Assembly (NCBI GenBank): GCA_030035585.1
Contig: CM057463.1
Location: 142,198,736 to 142,262,735, forward strand
Direction of reading: 5' to 3'
Length of the DNA stretch: 64,000 nt
Origin: Dugong dugon
Lineage: Eukaryota; Chordata; Mammalia; Sirenia; Dugongidae
The notes below the pieces were generated by a model that searched no databases, had not been told where the DNA came from, and saw nothing but the letters and a program-made list of their open reading frames with translations. Below, piece after piece: positions 11,130 to 23,749 of this stretch. A program made the position numbers and the translations under genes. How positions within the stretch are numbered: the first letter of the stretch is position 1; each line of letters opens with the position of its first letter.

Positions 11130-11670
11130 GAAGAACAATTATTTTCAACAATGAATATCACATGAAACAGCTACTAAAATACACAACTGATTTTAAACAA
11201 TCATGAGAAATACTCTGGAAGATATAAAAAAGAATATTAGTAATATGAAGTAGAAATGAGTCATAAAGAGGAAATGGAAATGTTAGTTCTGGAAAATAGA
11301 ATAGATCCAACAGTTTAAGACAAATAGTACAATGGAAACAGTTTAAAAAATTAGTTAGTGTGCTTGTAGATTATATTGAACTCTTCCCAAGGATAGCATG
11401 AAAGGGAAAAGAGGAAGGAAATATTTTTTAAAAGTTAAGGGATATGGAGGAGAGAAGCAGAACTACCAACATATGAGGAATAGGAGTAAGATAAAATTAA
11501 AAAAAGAGAGAAAAATAAACATTTATAATGAAAAATGAAGACATCAGAAAATTCTAAAAGCTTTCTACAAAGAAGTTAACAGTCAAATCCAAATGAAACT
11601 TCTTAACTGTAATTCTGGTGACAAGAAGACAATAGATTAATGTTTTTAAAGTATTTTTAAAAATCTGTTT
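11130..11670 (+). mobile_element. Ancient L1M/HAL1 ORF1-region relic
   Basis: A-rich plus-strand sequence with phrases of the old ORF1/HAL1 region: TATGAGGAATAGGAGTAAG, GACATCAGAAAATTC, TCTAAAAGCTTTC and ACAAGAAGACAATAGA in the expected order. Heavily mutated; no usable frame. Confidence 0.5.
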
Positions 11671-11699
11671 TGAACCTTTAATTTTATAATTGCCATTTA

Positions 11700-12000
11700 A
11701 ATGTGAGGCATATGCACAGACTACCTTTCTCAGCTTTCATGAGGTTAGTTGTGGCCTAGTGATTATATTTTGGCCAATGGAATATGGGTAGAAATGTTAT
11801 ATACCACTTCCAGGCTTACCCTATAAAAGACATATGTGATCCTCAAGTTCCGAATATGTTGGGTGATATTGATGCCCAAGGCAAATTTAGGAGACATGTA
11901 TGGAGGGTAGTATTGCCTCAATCAGTTCCAGTTCCTGAATGAACTTGTGGAACACATCACCTCTCCCTGGAGTTGATTCTTAATTTTGTGAGGAAGAAAG
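11700..12000 (+). repeat. Ancient medium-reiteration repeat, family uncertain
   Basis: GTGGCCTAGTGATT...TTTGGCCAATGGAATATGG and CACTTCCAGGCTTACCC resemble an old mammalian interspersed element. A similar core (CCATGGAATGTGAGCAGG) occurs at 56168-56185. I cannot name the family. Confidence 0.4.
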
Positions 12001-12069
12001 CATCCTCTATTGTGTTGAATAATTAATGTTTTGGGGATTATCTATAATAGCAGCTTACATTACCTTAAA

Positions 12070-12282
12070 GGAGTCCCTGGGTGGTGCAAACAGGTAAATG
12101 CTCAACTACTAACTAAAAGGCTGGTTATCTAATCCAGCAGGAGGCACCTGGCAAGAAAGGTCTGGTGATCCATTTCTGAAAGATCACAGCCACTGAGAAC
12201 CCTATGGAGCACAGTTCTACTCTGACACACATGGGGTCACCATGAGTTGAAATTGACTTGATGGCAACTGTTTTGTTTTTTT
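12070..12282 (+). mobile_element. AfroSINE-like, GAGTCCCTGGG subfamily
   Basis: Starts GAGTCCCTGGGTGGTGCAAA and has a distinctive middle (GGCAAGAAAGGTCTGGTGATC, TCTACTCTGACACACATGG) instead of TCTACTCTGTCCTATAGGG. The 3' end is ATGAGTTGAAATTGACTTG. The same variant occurs at 49169. It lies inside or beside an ancient L1 relic. Confidence 0.88.
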
Positions 12283-12289
12283 CTTCAAT

Positions 12290-12720
12290 GTTACCTTAAT
12301 ACAAAGAATTTTATATTCTGATAAAGGAATAATAGAGGAGGAAGAGATAACCATCCTAAGCATGCATGTACCTCATGATATGCTTTCAAAAAATATAGAA
12401 CAACTGAAGAACTGCAGAAAAATAGATAGCAATTGTACTTGGAGATTTTAGTTCATCCCACTCCAAAATTGAGGTTTAAGCAGACAAAAAGTAAGAGGAG
12501 ATAAAATCAACATCCTTGAACTATTTGATAAGGTTAGACTTTGTTAGACATGTACCTAACAAATAGAAAATGCCTATTCTTTTCAAGCACACATGGAATA
12601 TTTTATAAAGTACATGAGGCATTAGGTTAGAGAGAAAACTTCATTTCCCAAAATCAGTATCTTGCAGACTATGATACCGTAATACAAACCATTATGCAAT
12701 AAAATTAAAAATTAATAACA
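12290..12720 (+). mobile_element. Ancient L1M ORF2 endonuclease-region relic
   Basis: Follows the old L1 ORF2 endonuclease region in order: GAGATAACCATCCTAAGCAT, TTGTACTTGGAGATTTTAG (corresponding to the VGDFN motif region) and TTCTTTTCAAGCACACATGG (corresponding to FSxxHG). No intact frame. It may continue the relic at 11130-11670 across an intervening repeat and SINE. Confidence 0.65.
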
Positions 12721-13489
12721 AAATGATAGATTTTAAAATCCAACATTTTCTTATTTTCAATTATTGCCTTTATCTACTTTAGGAATCCATGTTATGTAAG
12801 TCTCATGAAATAAACTAGAATTTTTGGCTCTTTTTATTTTTCCTGGAATTGCTTGTTTTAAGAGGAATTAACTATTTCTTGGAAGTTGGTAAAACTCACC
12901 TCTAAAACTATCATAGTCTGGAGTTTAGGGAGAAGATAGCGTTTGGTGAATATATTAAATTGAGATTTATTGGTCATTCAAATTTTACATTTAAAATGTA
13001 ATAAATTTATATTTAACAATGTGATTTATATTTACATTTAATAAATTTTACTTTTATTAAAATTTTTCCTGGAAATGTATTATTTACTCTAGACTTTAAA
13101 ATGAATTAGCATATAATTGTCCATGATATGTTTGCATTTATAGTTGTTTGTTTGCTTTAGTTTTGGAGTGTAATTATAGGGGATTGAGTTAATTATACTC
13201 TCAGTGCAAGAAACAATATCGTTATGGTATTTAAGACTATTCTATTTGACTTCTTTATGTAATCCCTTTTACCTTTTGCCTAGCTATATATTCTGCCCAC
13301 TTTCACAAGCATTCAAATGTGCTTATTATGTTTATCTTTGTACTTGTTTTTTCTAAATGCCTGCTCAATAGCTGCACTTGTTTTCTGGATACTTCAAACA
13401 TGAAGTGCCTCAAGGAATTTTTTATTATCCACATTCCCAAAAAACTCCTCCCCATTCTCCCAGTCCTAGTCAAACTACCCCAAATCTAG
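12721..13489. other. No recognised feature
   Basis: Very AT-rich; no repeat or gene assigned. Confidence 0.4.
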
Positions 13490-13695
13490 GAAGAATCTTT
13501 TTCCCTTTGTTTATACCCAATGAATATGCAAGTCTTAATCACTCTACCTTCAAAAATATCCCCAAATTATCCTTCTTTCATATCCCTCAATATTATAACC
13601 CTAAACCAAGACTCTATCACTGCTCATCTGAATTATTTCACTAATCTCCTAACCTATCTCCCTTGATTCTACAATTTCCCTATCCTCATCTAAAT
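13490..13695 (+). mobile_element. Ancient L2 LINE fragment
   Basis: CTACCTTCAAAAATATCCCC followed by CACTGCTCATCTGAATTATT and CTAATCTCCTAACCTATCTC follow the L2 3' region in order. Confidence 0.6.
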
Positions 13696-13739
13696 ACCAT
13701 CGGAGCAGCCAAAGTAAGCATACGTATTGTAATTTCAAG

Positions 13740-14190
13740 TAGTGTCATGATTTATACTTTGCGTTTTTCACTGAGCTCAATGTTTTTACGATCCTTCTTC
13801 CATATTGCTATGTGTAGATCTGATCTGTTTCATCTAACTGCTGCTTAATAATCTATGGTGTGCTTCCACTGCATTCTATCTATCTACTCATCTGTCTGAA
13901 CATTTTAGATTCTTCCACTTTCTTTCATCTCAAACGGCACTGCAATAAACATCCTTATACATGTCCTCTAAAGGGGCTGTGTGAGTATTTCTCCAGGATA
14001 AACGCCCAGGAGCAGGTGGATTATAAATTACGTATCTGTTAATTTCACTAAGTACTTCCAGATTGCTCCTACTATCGAAGCACAGTAGTTGCTGTATCGC
14101 CACATCTCACCAACACTTGGCATTATCAAGCTTTCTAAATTTTGCAATTCTACAGATTTAAAATGATACCGTATTGATACTTTCTGGTTT
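13740..14190 (-). mobile_element. Ancient L1M 3' region
   Basis: On the minus strand this follows the far 3' part of old L1 ORF2 and UTR. In plus-strand terms, TAACTGCTGCTTAATAATCT and GGCACTGCAATAAACATCCT are followed by GGATAAACGCCCAGGAGCAG. Degraded. Confidence 0.7.
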
Positions 14191-14756
14191 GTTTATTTAT
14201 TTATTTATCACTTCCCTAGTCTCCTATTAGAATGCAAACTCAGAGTACCACATTAGAAATTGCAGTTCACATCACTATATTAGGAATTTTGTTTTTTTCA
14301 GCTAATATAAGTTTTTTAACTTCAAAAATGATGATGAAAGTAAAGTATTTTATAATAAAATCAGTGTCTTATGATAATTTTTAGACAGAAATGAAGTGTC
14401 TTATTCTGACATAATCAACATATATACATTTAATAATCAAAAGACATTGTTGATCTAACAGCATCTAAAGTAACCTGCATCTCTAAACAAAACAATGGCT
14501 TTTCAATTCATATACTAACACTAATCACTGTCTTAAAATTATTTTTAAAATCCCTATTGTTCTTAGCATGCTGAATATATTTGACCTTTTCTATTTTATC
14601 TACTGTTTTTTTAACTGTACCAAAATTGTATTGCTGAGTTGTAAAATTAAATCTACAAGTACTTTCATTATAACACAAATGATTATTATTAAAATATTGT
14701 GTGTAGATATAGTTGGGATTACTCTGCAATATTTCAGCTAACATAGTATAAACTAG
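14191..14756. other. No recognised feature
   Basis: AT-rich, with a short (TTTA)n run at about 14194-14208. Frames here are chance. Confidence 0.4.
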
Positions 14757-14992
14757 AAAACCAAACCAGTTGCCACTGAGTCAATTCCAGCCCATAAACA
14801 CCACCACCCAGGGTTAGAATTTAAAAAAAAACAAAACTCATTGCCATCAAATCGATTCTGACACATAGCGAGTGACCCCATAGGACAGACTAGAACTGCC
14901 CCAAATGGCTTCCAAGGAGCAACTGATGGATTTGAACTATTGACCTTTTGGTTAGCAGCAGAGCTCTTAACCACTGCACCACCAGGGCCCTC
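14757..14992 (-). mobile_element. AfroSINE plus a second short AfroSINE 3' fragment
   Basis: 14827-14992 is a near-complete minus-strand AfroSINE: GCAGAGCTCTTAACCACTGC marks the head, GGATTTGAACTATTGACC the B-box side, and CATCAAATCGATTCTGAC the 3' end. A detached 3' piece (AAACCAAACCAGTTGCCACT) lies at 14757-14810, suggesting one SINE inserted next to or into another. Confidence 0.9.
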
Positions 14993-15844
14993 TAATGTAG
15001 AATAGTAGTTATTTATTTGTTGTTATGATGATTTCATAATTTAGAACGTTAATTACTTTTAAATTTAAAGAACTTTTAGATGTGTATTGTTTTAAAATCA
15101 AACTTTAAGATAAAGTATTAAGGGCTATATTATTTCATCCCAGATGTCAGGATTTAAAAAAGAGCTGCTAGAATAGAAATTGCAAGAGTAATATTTAATA
15201 TCATTGAATAAAATTGATTGAATACTAGGGAGAAGAAAGAAAAACATACAGAGCTATTACTTTCAGCAAACTATAGCACAGATATGTCACTGATAGAGGA
15301 CCCTCTACCTCCCTATCAACCATTTTTAATGAATTTCAAGAAAAACTGTAGGAAAAAAAATGGGTGATCTCTTTCACCAAATATACTTTCTACTGATTCA
15401 GATACATGGTCATGTAACTGGAATATTCAACTAAAGGATAGTCTTGTTGAAAATTATCCATCACAAGTTGGAAATATTAATATCTCAAAAGACATTACAA
15501 GTAGGAAGTTTTCAATAACTTATCACACATAAGTTGTTCCAAATGTTAAAAAAAAATAGGTCACTTAATTCTGGCTGTCCCTCAAGGGATTCTGTGTATT
15601 TATCTATATTGAAAACCCTTTAGTAATAGGTGGGAAAATCTGAACAGGTTATGAGAAAACGAGACAAAGTACTGACATGCTGGTATTGAGTGCACAATGT
15701 TTACAGTTCAGTTTTACGAGATAGTGTTTACCATTCAGTGAACCATCCACAAAACTTTGATTATGATAATAGGAATTTTCTTAATATGGCATGGGGTATA
15801 TTAGATTATTGTTAAAAAAATATTTTCTCCCTTACCCCTTCCCT
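14993..15844. other. No recognised feature
   Basis: AT-rich sequence without identifiable repeats or coding frames. Confidence 0.4.
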
Positions 15845-16240
15845 CTTTTAGTGGAGTGTATTTCCCTACATCCTTGAAATTAGGCTGGGCCAACATGATC
15901 AAAGTCTTGAAAAGCACTTGGTAATTAGACTTGCTCTTTTGCACTTTTGCTTTCACCATGAAAAGAATGCTCAGGTCTCAATGGAGGATGAGAGACAATG
16001 GTGCAGAGGCACCCCACTAACCTGCCCAAGCCAGGCCCATTCCGTCAGCCAACCATAGCCAACCTGCAGATATGTGTGTGAGCTACATGGATAGCAGAGG
16101 TATCTAGCTGAACCTGGCCTAAATCAACTAACCCTCAGCCAGTCCAGAGTCACCTGAACAAAATAAAAATTCTTATTCTCGTATGCCACTGAGATTTTGT
16201 GGTTGTTTGTTACATAGCAATATCTAGCCAACAGAAGACA
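15845..16240 (+). repeat. Ancient LTR/medium-reiteration-like repeat, family uncertain
   Basis: Its 3' end, GCCACTGAGATTTTGTGGTT then TTACATAGCAATATCTAGCC, is typical of a class of old mammalian LTR-like repeats, and a middle part reads CAATGGAGGATGAGAGACA. No internal region. Family not determined. Confidence 0.45.
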
Positions 16241-16542
16241 GAAGCCATAGTAAAATTTAGTAATGGTACACTAAAACATATTTGTGCAGAATGCAAATAT
16301 CAGCAACAAATAATACAACAGATTATTCAGGGAATGAATTACAGAACTGAATAATTTAAAATAAAAGCAAGTGTGATGAATTATTTATTTTCAAAATGTA
16401 AGACATTCTAAATATTAGTCAATTTTTTAGATACAACTTCTGAGTAAAGTGATGTAAAAGAGAGCAATTAGAAGATAATTTGAGGAATTTTGTCTAATAG
16501 ATAACACAACTGGAAGAGCAATATACGCATTTATGTAGATTA
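16241..16542. other. No recognised feature
   Basis: AT-rich spacer ending at the TA dinucleotide that flanks the next element. Confidence 0.4.
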
Positions 16543-17505
16543 CAGGCAGTCCCCAGGTTACAAATATCTGACTTACGTACAACCCATATTTACGAACCAA
16601 ATCTCGTAAAGCCTATTATATTAAAAATTTGAGGTACATACAATGGTTCATAATAACAAACAGGCACTAGTTTGCAAAATGCATCAAAATATTATTATTA
16701 TTATTACTGTATGTTTTGGATTGAATTGTGTCCCACAAAAATCTGTGTCAACTTGGTTAGGCCATGATTCCCCGTATTGTGTGGTTGTCCCCCATTTTGT
16801 GATTTGATAATCTTATGTGTTGTAAATCCTAACCTCTATGATGCCATCTTCTCCTGGATCTTCTTTCTTGGTGTTATGAGGTCCCTCGCCTCTCTGCTGA
16901 CTTCTCTCCTTTTTCTCTTGAAAGAGATTGATTCAAGATTCAGCCTAATTCTGCAGGACACAATCTACAGGACTAGGTTGTATCTTGAACCAATCTCTTT
17001 TGAGAGATAAAGGAGAGAAGCCAGCAGAGAGGAGAGGGACCTCATACCACCAGAAGAAAGAGCCAGCAGAAGATGGCATCCTTTGGAGACAGGGTCCCTG
17101 TGCTGAGAAATTCATAGACCTAGGGGAAGATTGATGACAAGAACCTTCCCCCAGAGCTGACAGAGAGAGAAAGGCTTTCCCTGGAGCTGGCACCCTAAAT
17201 TTGGACTTCTAGCCTCCTAAACAGTGAGAGAATAAATTTCTGTTTGTTAAAGCCACTCACAGTATTTCTGTTATAGAAGCACTAGATAACTAAGACATGT
17301 ATTATTATGTTGAAGATGTTTTAGTGTATCTGGAAGTGTTTCTTTAATTTTTTCATGCATAGAAAATTACACTATGTACTATGCACAAGACAGACATTTG
17401 ACTGACATTAGGTACAAACCGTACCTACCTGTTTCAACTTATGTACAAATTAGACTTAAAAACAGATTTAAGAACAGAACATGTTCATAATCTGGTGACT
17501 GCCTA
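16543..17505. mobile_element. pogo/Tigger-like non-autonomous DNA element
   Basis: The left terminus CAGGCAGTCCCCAGGTTAC is mirrored by the right terminus, whose complement reads TAGGCAGTCACCAGATTATG. TA dinucleotides flank both ends, the target used by the Tc1/mariner-pogo group. The interior has ACTTACGTAC-type subterminal repeats and no transposase. A solo LTR occupies its middle, so the original element was only about 380 bp. Confidence 0.8.
16712..17297 (+). mobile_element. Solo LTR, ERVL-MaLR-like, nested in the DNA element
   Basis: Runs from TGTTTTGGATTGAATTGTGT to CACTAGATAACTAAGACA, with an AATAAA signal at 17231-17236 upstream of the 3' end. TGTA flanks both sides (16708-16711 and 17298-17301), consistent with a 4-5 bp target duplication. 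Same family as the LTR at 58912. No coding capacity. Confidence 0.83.
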
Positions 17506-17507
17506 TA

Positions 17508-17826
17508 CAGGTAGTCCCCAATTTATGACATATTTGTATTGAACCACACTTACAACTTTCCTTTTTTTGGTATGTCTTATTATTAGTAATATGTACTACA
17601 TACAATATTGCAGCACATAATTTGCTGATGTCATCATATCTGTAGGTTTATATGTAATATTTCCAAACACCAAAGACAAATAAAGATCAGATTTATAAAG
17701 ATACTGATAATAAAAGGCAAAAACAATGAAAACTAAAAAAATGAAGTGAAGTATTCGACTTACGTCAGAACCGACTTACAATGGAGTCATCGGAATGGAG
17801 CTCCATGGTAAATCACGGACTACCTA
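17508..17826. mobile_element. Second pogo/Tigger-like DNA element
   Basis: Left end CAGGTAGTCCCCAATTTATG, right end CACGGACTACCTA; complementing the right end gives TAGGTAGTCCGTGATTTACC. TA lies on each side, and the left TA (17506-17507) is the same one that closes the preceding element. No transposase frame. Confidence 0.8.
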
Positions 17827-17828
17827 TA

Positions 17829-18167
17829 CTTAAAAAAAACATTATCTACATAAAAAGAACTTTAAGGACCAGGAATATGACAGTGTTCTAAATATGCTAT
17901 AAAAATTCGATAGAATAAAAAATTTATTATAAAGATATTCTATGGCATTTTGTATTTGTCTTTGAGTGTATACTTTAAACTTATTTGTCAACACAGAAAC
18001 AAAAATACCTTTGACATCATTGCTATAATAATAGAACTGTTATCCAGTGAAAAGCTGGAATTTGTTGAAAAGACATATACCAAACTAATTTGCACCCATT
18101 TTAGAATATATGATATAAAAATTTAAGATGATGCCATTAAGTCCCTAAAATTTAAGTTAGTAGAATG
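17829..18167. other. No recognised feature
   Basis: AT-rich flank between the DNA element and the older L1. Confidence 0.4.
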
Positions 18168-18175
18168 CTTAGTAC
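18168..18175 (+). repeat. Target-site duplication, left (older L1)
   Basis: CTTAGTAC recurs at 35024-35031 beyond the L1 5' end. The right copy is followed by TTTTTAAAG, a good L1 endonuclease site (TTTT/AA), so the true duplication may be a few bases longer. Confidence 0.7.
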
Positions 18176-19347
18176 ATTAAAAAAAATTTTTTTTTATTGT
18201 ACTTCAGGTGAAGGTTTACAGAACAAATAGTTTCTCATTAAATGGTAATACACATCTTGTTTTATGACATTGGTTAAAACCCCACAACATGTCAACCCTC
18301 TCCCTTCTTGACCTTTTTTTTGGGGGGAAAACATACATAGCCAAAGATACACAATTTCAAAAATTTCTACATGCACAATTCAGTGACATCGACTACACTC
18401 TTCCAATTGTGCTGCTATTCTCACTTTAGATGAAGGTTTACAGAACTAAATAGTTTCTCGTTTAACAGATACTACACATGTTGCCCTATGACAATGGTTA
18501 ACAACCTCACAACACATCAACACTATCCTTACTCAACCTTGGGTTGCCTATCACAGCTTTCTTGTCCCCTTCTGCCTTCTGGCCCTTGTCCCTGGACTGC
18601 TGTGCCTCATTAGTCCCATTTGGTTTAATGGGGCTGTCCACTCCCCAGTTGAATGGTGAACCACGGCAGTGACTTCACCACTGAGCTAAAAGGGTGTCTG
18701 GGAGCCATACTCTTGGAGTTTCTCCAGTCTCCTTTAGGCCAGTAAATCTGGTCCTTTTTCTGTGAGTTAGAATTTTGTTCTACATCCTTCTCCAGCTCTG
18801 TCCAGAAACCTCTGTTGTGATCCCGGTCAAAGCTGTCAGTGGTGGTAGCCGGGCACCATCTAGCTATACTGGACTCGGTCTGGTGGAGGCCTTGGTAGCA
18901 GTGGTCCATTAGTCCTTCGGACTAATTTTTCCTTGTATCCTGTTCTCTTCATTCTCCCCTGCTCCTGAAGGAGCGAGACCAGTGGAGTATCTTAGATGGC
19001 TGCTCACAGACTTTTAAGACCCCAGACGCTACTCACCAAGGTAGAATGTAGAACATTTTCTTTATAAACTGTGTTATGCCAATTGAGCTAGATGTTCCCT
19101 GAGACCGTGGTCCCCACAGCCCTCTGCCCAGCACTTCAGTCCCTCAGGGAGTTTGGATGTGTCTATGGAGCTTCCATGACCTTTCCCTGTACAAGTTGTG
19201 CTGGTTTCCCCAGTATTGTGTACTGTCTCACCCTTCACCCAAGATACCACTTATCTATTGCCTATTTAGTATTTCCCCCACACCCCTCCCATCCCTGGTA
19301 ACCAACAAAGATGGTTACTTTTTGTGTGTGAACTTTTCCATGGGTTT

Positions 19348-22300
19348 TTACAATAGAGGTCTCATACAATATTTCTCCTTTTGTGATTGACTTATTTCAC
19401 TCAGCACAATGTCCTCCAGTTTTATCCATGTTATGAGATTCTTAACAGGTTCGTTATTGTTCTTTCTCATTGCATAGTACTCCATTGTGTGTATGTACCA
19501 TAGTTTGTTTATCCATTCATCTGTTGATGGGCATCTAGGTTGTTTCCATCTTTTTGCTGTTGTGAACAATGCTGCCATGAACATAGGTGTGCATATGTCT
19601 ATTCGAGTGAAGACTCTTACTTCTCTAGGATATATTCCTAGGAGTGGGATTGCTGGATCATACGGTATGTCTATTTCTAGCTTTCTAAGGAAGGGCCATA
19701 CCATTTTCCAAAATGATTGTATCATTTTGCATTCCCACCAGCAGTGCATAAGAGTTCCCATCTCCCTGCAGCCCCTCCAACATTTGCTATTTCCAGTGTT
19801 TTTCATTCATGCCAATAATGCCAGGTGAGATGGTATCTCATTGTGGTTTTAATTTGCATTTCTCTAATGGCTAGTGATTGTGAGCATTTCCTAATGTGTC
19901 TGTTGGCTGCTTGAATGTCTTCTTTGGTGAAGTGTCTCTTCATTTCCTTTGCCCATTTTTAATAGGATTATTTGTCTTTTTGTTGTAGAGGTGTTGGATT
20001 TTCTTATAGATTATGGAGATTAAACCTTTGTCTGAATTGTACTGTCCAAAAATTTTTTCCCAGTCTGTAGGTTCTCTTTTCACTCTTTTGGTGAAGTCTT
20101 TTGAAGAGCATAGGTGTTTGATTTTTAGAAGATCCCAGTTATCTAGCTTCTCTATTGGGTTTTGTGCATTGATGGTTATGGTTTGTATCCTGTTAATGCC
20201 GTGTATTAGGGCCTGTAGCGTTAGTCCTATTTTTTCTTCTAAGAACTTTATAGTTTTTGGCTTTATATTTAGGTCTTTGATCCATTTTGAATTAGTTTTT
20301 GTATATGGTGTGAGGTATGGGTCCTGTTTCATTTTTTTGCAGATGGATATCCAGTTTTGCCGGCACCATTTGTTAAAAAGACTGTCTTTTCCCCATTTGA
20401 TGGACTTTGAGCCCTTGTCGAAGATCAGGTGACCGTAGGTGGATGGATTTACATCTGGGTTCTCAATTTTGTTCCATTGGTCAATGTATCTGTCATTGTA
20501 CCAGTACCAGGCTGTTTTGACTACTGTCACTGTATAGTAGGTTCTGAGGTCAAGTAGTGTGAGTCCTCCAACTTTATTCTTCTTCTTCAGTACTACTTTA
20601 CTTATTTAGGGCTTGTTCCCTTTCCATGTAAAGTCAATGATTAGTTTTTAAATCTCTTTGAAGAATGTTGTTGGTATTTGGACCGGGATTGCATAGTATC
20701 TGTAAATTGCTTTGTGTAGAATTGTCATTTTCTACCTATCCATGATCATGGTATGTTTTTCCATTTATGTAGATCACTTTGGGTTTCTTGCAGTAGTGTT
20801 TTTTAGTTTTCTTTGTATAGGTCTTTTACATACTTGGTTAGATTTATTCCTAAGTATTTTATTTTTTTTAGGGGCCATTACAAATGGTATTGTTTTACTG
20901 ATTTCCTTTTCATTGTTCTCCTTATTGGTGTATAGGAATCCAACTGATTTTTGTATGTTTATGCTGTATCCTGCTACTCTGCTGAATCTTTCTATTAGTT
21001 CCAGTGGATTTCTCGTGGAGTCTTTAGGGTTATCTATGTATAGATATGTCTTATCATATCATCTGCAAACAGGGACGGTTTCACTTCTTCATTACAATTT
21101 TGGATGCCCTTTATTTCTTTTTCTTGCCTTTTGCTCTAGCTAGAACTTCCAGCACAATGTTAAATAGGAGTGGTGATAAAGGGCATCCTTGTCTTGTTCC
21201 TGTTCTCAAGGGGAATGTTTTCAGCCTCTCTCCATTAAGAATGATGTTGGCCACTGGTTTTGCATATATGCCCTTTATTATGTTGAGAAATTTTCCTTCT
21301 ATACTGTTTTATTGAGAGTTTTTATCAGGAAAGCACGTTGGAATTTGTCAAATCCCTTTTCTACATCAATTGAGATGATCATGTGATTCTTTTCTTTTAT
21401 TTATGTGGTCGCTTACATTGATTGATTTTCTAATGTTGAACCATCCTTGCATACCTGGTTTGAATCCCACTTGGTCGTGGTGTATTATTTTTTTGATATG
21501 ATGGTGAATTCTATCGGCTAGAATTTTGTTGAGAATTTTTGCGTCTACGTTCAAGAGAGATATTTGTCTGTAATTTTCTTTTTTTGTGGCATCTTTGTCT
21601 GGTTTTGGTTATGCTGGCTTCCTAGAATGAACTTGGAAGTCTTGTTTCATTTTCTGTGTTCTGAAATAGCTTGAGTAGTACTGGTACAAGCTCTTCTGTG
21701 AATGTTTTGTAGAATTCTCCACTGAAGCCATGTGGGTCAGGGCTTCTTTTTGTTTGGAGTTTTTTTTGTGGTTTTTTTTTTTTTTTTTTACCATTTCAGT
21801 CTCTTCTCTTGTTATGGGTCTGTTCAGATTTTCAATGTCACTTTGTTCTAGTTTGGGTAGGTAGTGTGTTTCTAGAAATTTATCCATTTCCTGTATGTTT
21901 TCAAATTTGTTGGAGTATAGTGTTTCATAATATTCTATTATGATCCTTTTAATTTCAGTTGGGTCTGTTGTAATGTCCCCCATTTCATTTCTTATTTGGG
22001 TTATTTGCATCCTCTCCTGTTTTTCTTTTGTCAGTCTGGCCAGTGGTTTGTCGATTTTGTTGATTCTTTCAAAGAGCCAACTTTTGGTTTTGTTGATTCT
22101 TTCTATTGTTTTTCTGGTCTCTATTTCATTTATTTCTGCTCTGATCTTTACTGTTTCCTTTCTTCCAGTGGTTGTGGGCTTTTTTTGCTGTTCTCTTTCT
22201 ATTTGTTTGAGTTCTGTAGTTAATGTTTTGATTTTGTCCCTTTCTTCTTTTTTGATTCCTCTGAGGACTGCCTTTGCTGTGTCCCAAAGGTTTTGGTATG

Positions 22301-23143
22301 ATGTGTTTTCATTCTCATTTGATTCTAGGAATTCTTTTATTCCATCTCTGGTTTCTTCTATTACCCACTGATGTGTAAGCAGGGTATTATTCAGTTTCCA
22401 TGCAGTTGATTTTTTTCCCTTGCTTTCTATTGTTAATTTCTATCTTGATGGCATTGTGGTCAGAGAAGATACTTTGAATTATCTCAACCTTTGGATCTTG
22501 TTGAGGATTGCTCCGTGGCCTAAGATGTGGTCTATTCTGGAGAATGTTCCACGTGCATTGGAAATGAATGTGTACTTTGCAGCAGTTGGATGGAGTGTTC
22601 TATACATATCTATGAGGTCAAATTGGCTGATTGTGCCATTTAGGTCTTCTGTATCTTTGCTGAATTTGTTCTTAGTTGTTCTGTCCTTTACTGAGAGTGG
22701 TGTGTTGAAGTCTCCTACTATTATTGTGGAACTGTCAATTTCTCTTTTCAGTGTTGTTAGAGTTTGTTTCCTGTATTTTGGAGCCTTGTCATGGGGTGCG
22801 TAGATGTTTATTATGGTTATGTCTTCATGATGGATCGTCCACTTAATCATTATATAGTGTCCTTCTTTGTCTTTTGTGGTGGATTTTGTTTTAAAGTCCC
22901 ATTTATCTGAGATTAGTATTGTCACTTCTGCTTTTTTTGGTAGCTGTTTGCTTGATATATATTTTTCCATCCTTTGCTTTATAATAAATTTATGTCTTTG
23001 TTTCTAAGGTGTGTCTCTTGTAGACAGCATATTGATGGATCCTCTTTCCTTATCCATTCTGTCACTCTCCATCTCTTTATGGGTGCATTGAGTCCATTTA
23101 CATTCAGTGTAATTATTGATAGATGTGAGTTTGTTGTTGTCAT
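19348..23143 (-). pseudogene. Older L1 ORF2 (endonuclease-reverse transcriptase), broken
   Basis: This would encode the L1 replicase: N-terminal AP-like endonuclease, central reverse transcriptase and C-terminal cysteine-rich region. It begins in MTTTNSHLSIITLNVNGLN, the conserved endonuclease start. The RT FADD box is still readable near 21060, and the final CMRPLL end is intact. Stops and indels split it into at least six frames (for example 19348-19806, 19940-20530, 21609-22010, 22479-22970). The span of about 3.8 kb is full length, so loss was by point mutation and small indels rather than truncation. Confidence 0.93.
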
Positions 23144-23505
23144 TTTGTAGTGCTTTTTTTGTGATGCTGACATTTTCTTTGTTCTTACTCTCTTGTGCTG
23201 AGTTACTTTTGTTTGTGGATTTTTTTTTTCATTTCTTTTGTTTTTGCTGAGACTTTATGTTTTCCCTCTGTATTTTCAGGAGCACATTTGTTAACTTTCT
23301 TTGTGGTTGCCATGAAATTTACCCTTATCTTTCTAAGTCTATTATTACTTGCTATCGCCTTGCCTTCCTCTCCAATAGAAGGTTCTATACCTACACCATT
23401 TATTCCCTCTTTTATAGTTCTGATGTTGTTCTCATTTACTGATTAACTGCTTTTATTCCCTGTTGTATTTCTTTTGGTTTTGGATAGTCCTTGAGAGTTC
23501 ACTTC

Positions 23506-23749
23506 CTAGATTGGTATCTGACTGGTACCATTTTGCGTCCTAGATTCTTCCTGTGAGCTGAAGTTGTTTGTTCTCAGATTAAAGAACTCCTTTAATAATT
23601 CTTGTAAGTTTGGTTTGGTTTTTACATATTCCCTTAATTTCTGTTTATCTGGAAATGTCCTAATTTCACCATCATATCTGAATGAGAGTTTTGCAGGATA
23701 TATTATTCTTGGCTGGCAATTAGTTTCTTTCAAGGTTTTATACATGTCA
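23506..23749 (-). pseudogene. Older L1 ORF1, C-terminal part (split by insertion)
   Basis: Encodes the C-terminal RNA-binding domain of L1 ORF1p, with NCQPRIIYPAKLSF as its landmark. The frame ends in sequence unlike the younger copy (SQIPI*), suggesting a late frameshift. The rest of the gene lies 8.8 kb away at 32552-33423, on the other side of the younger L1. Confidence 0.92.
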
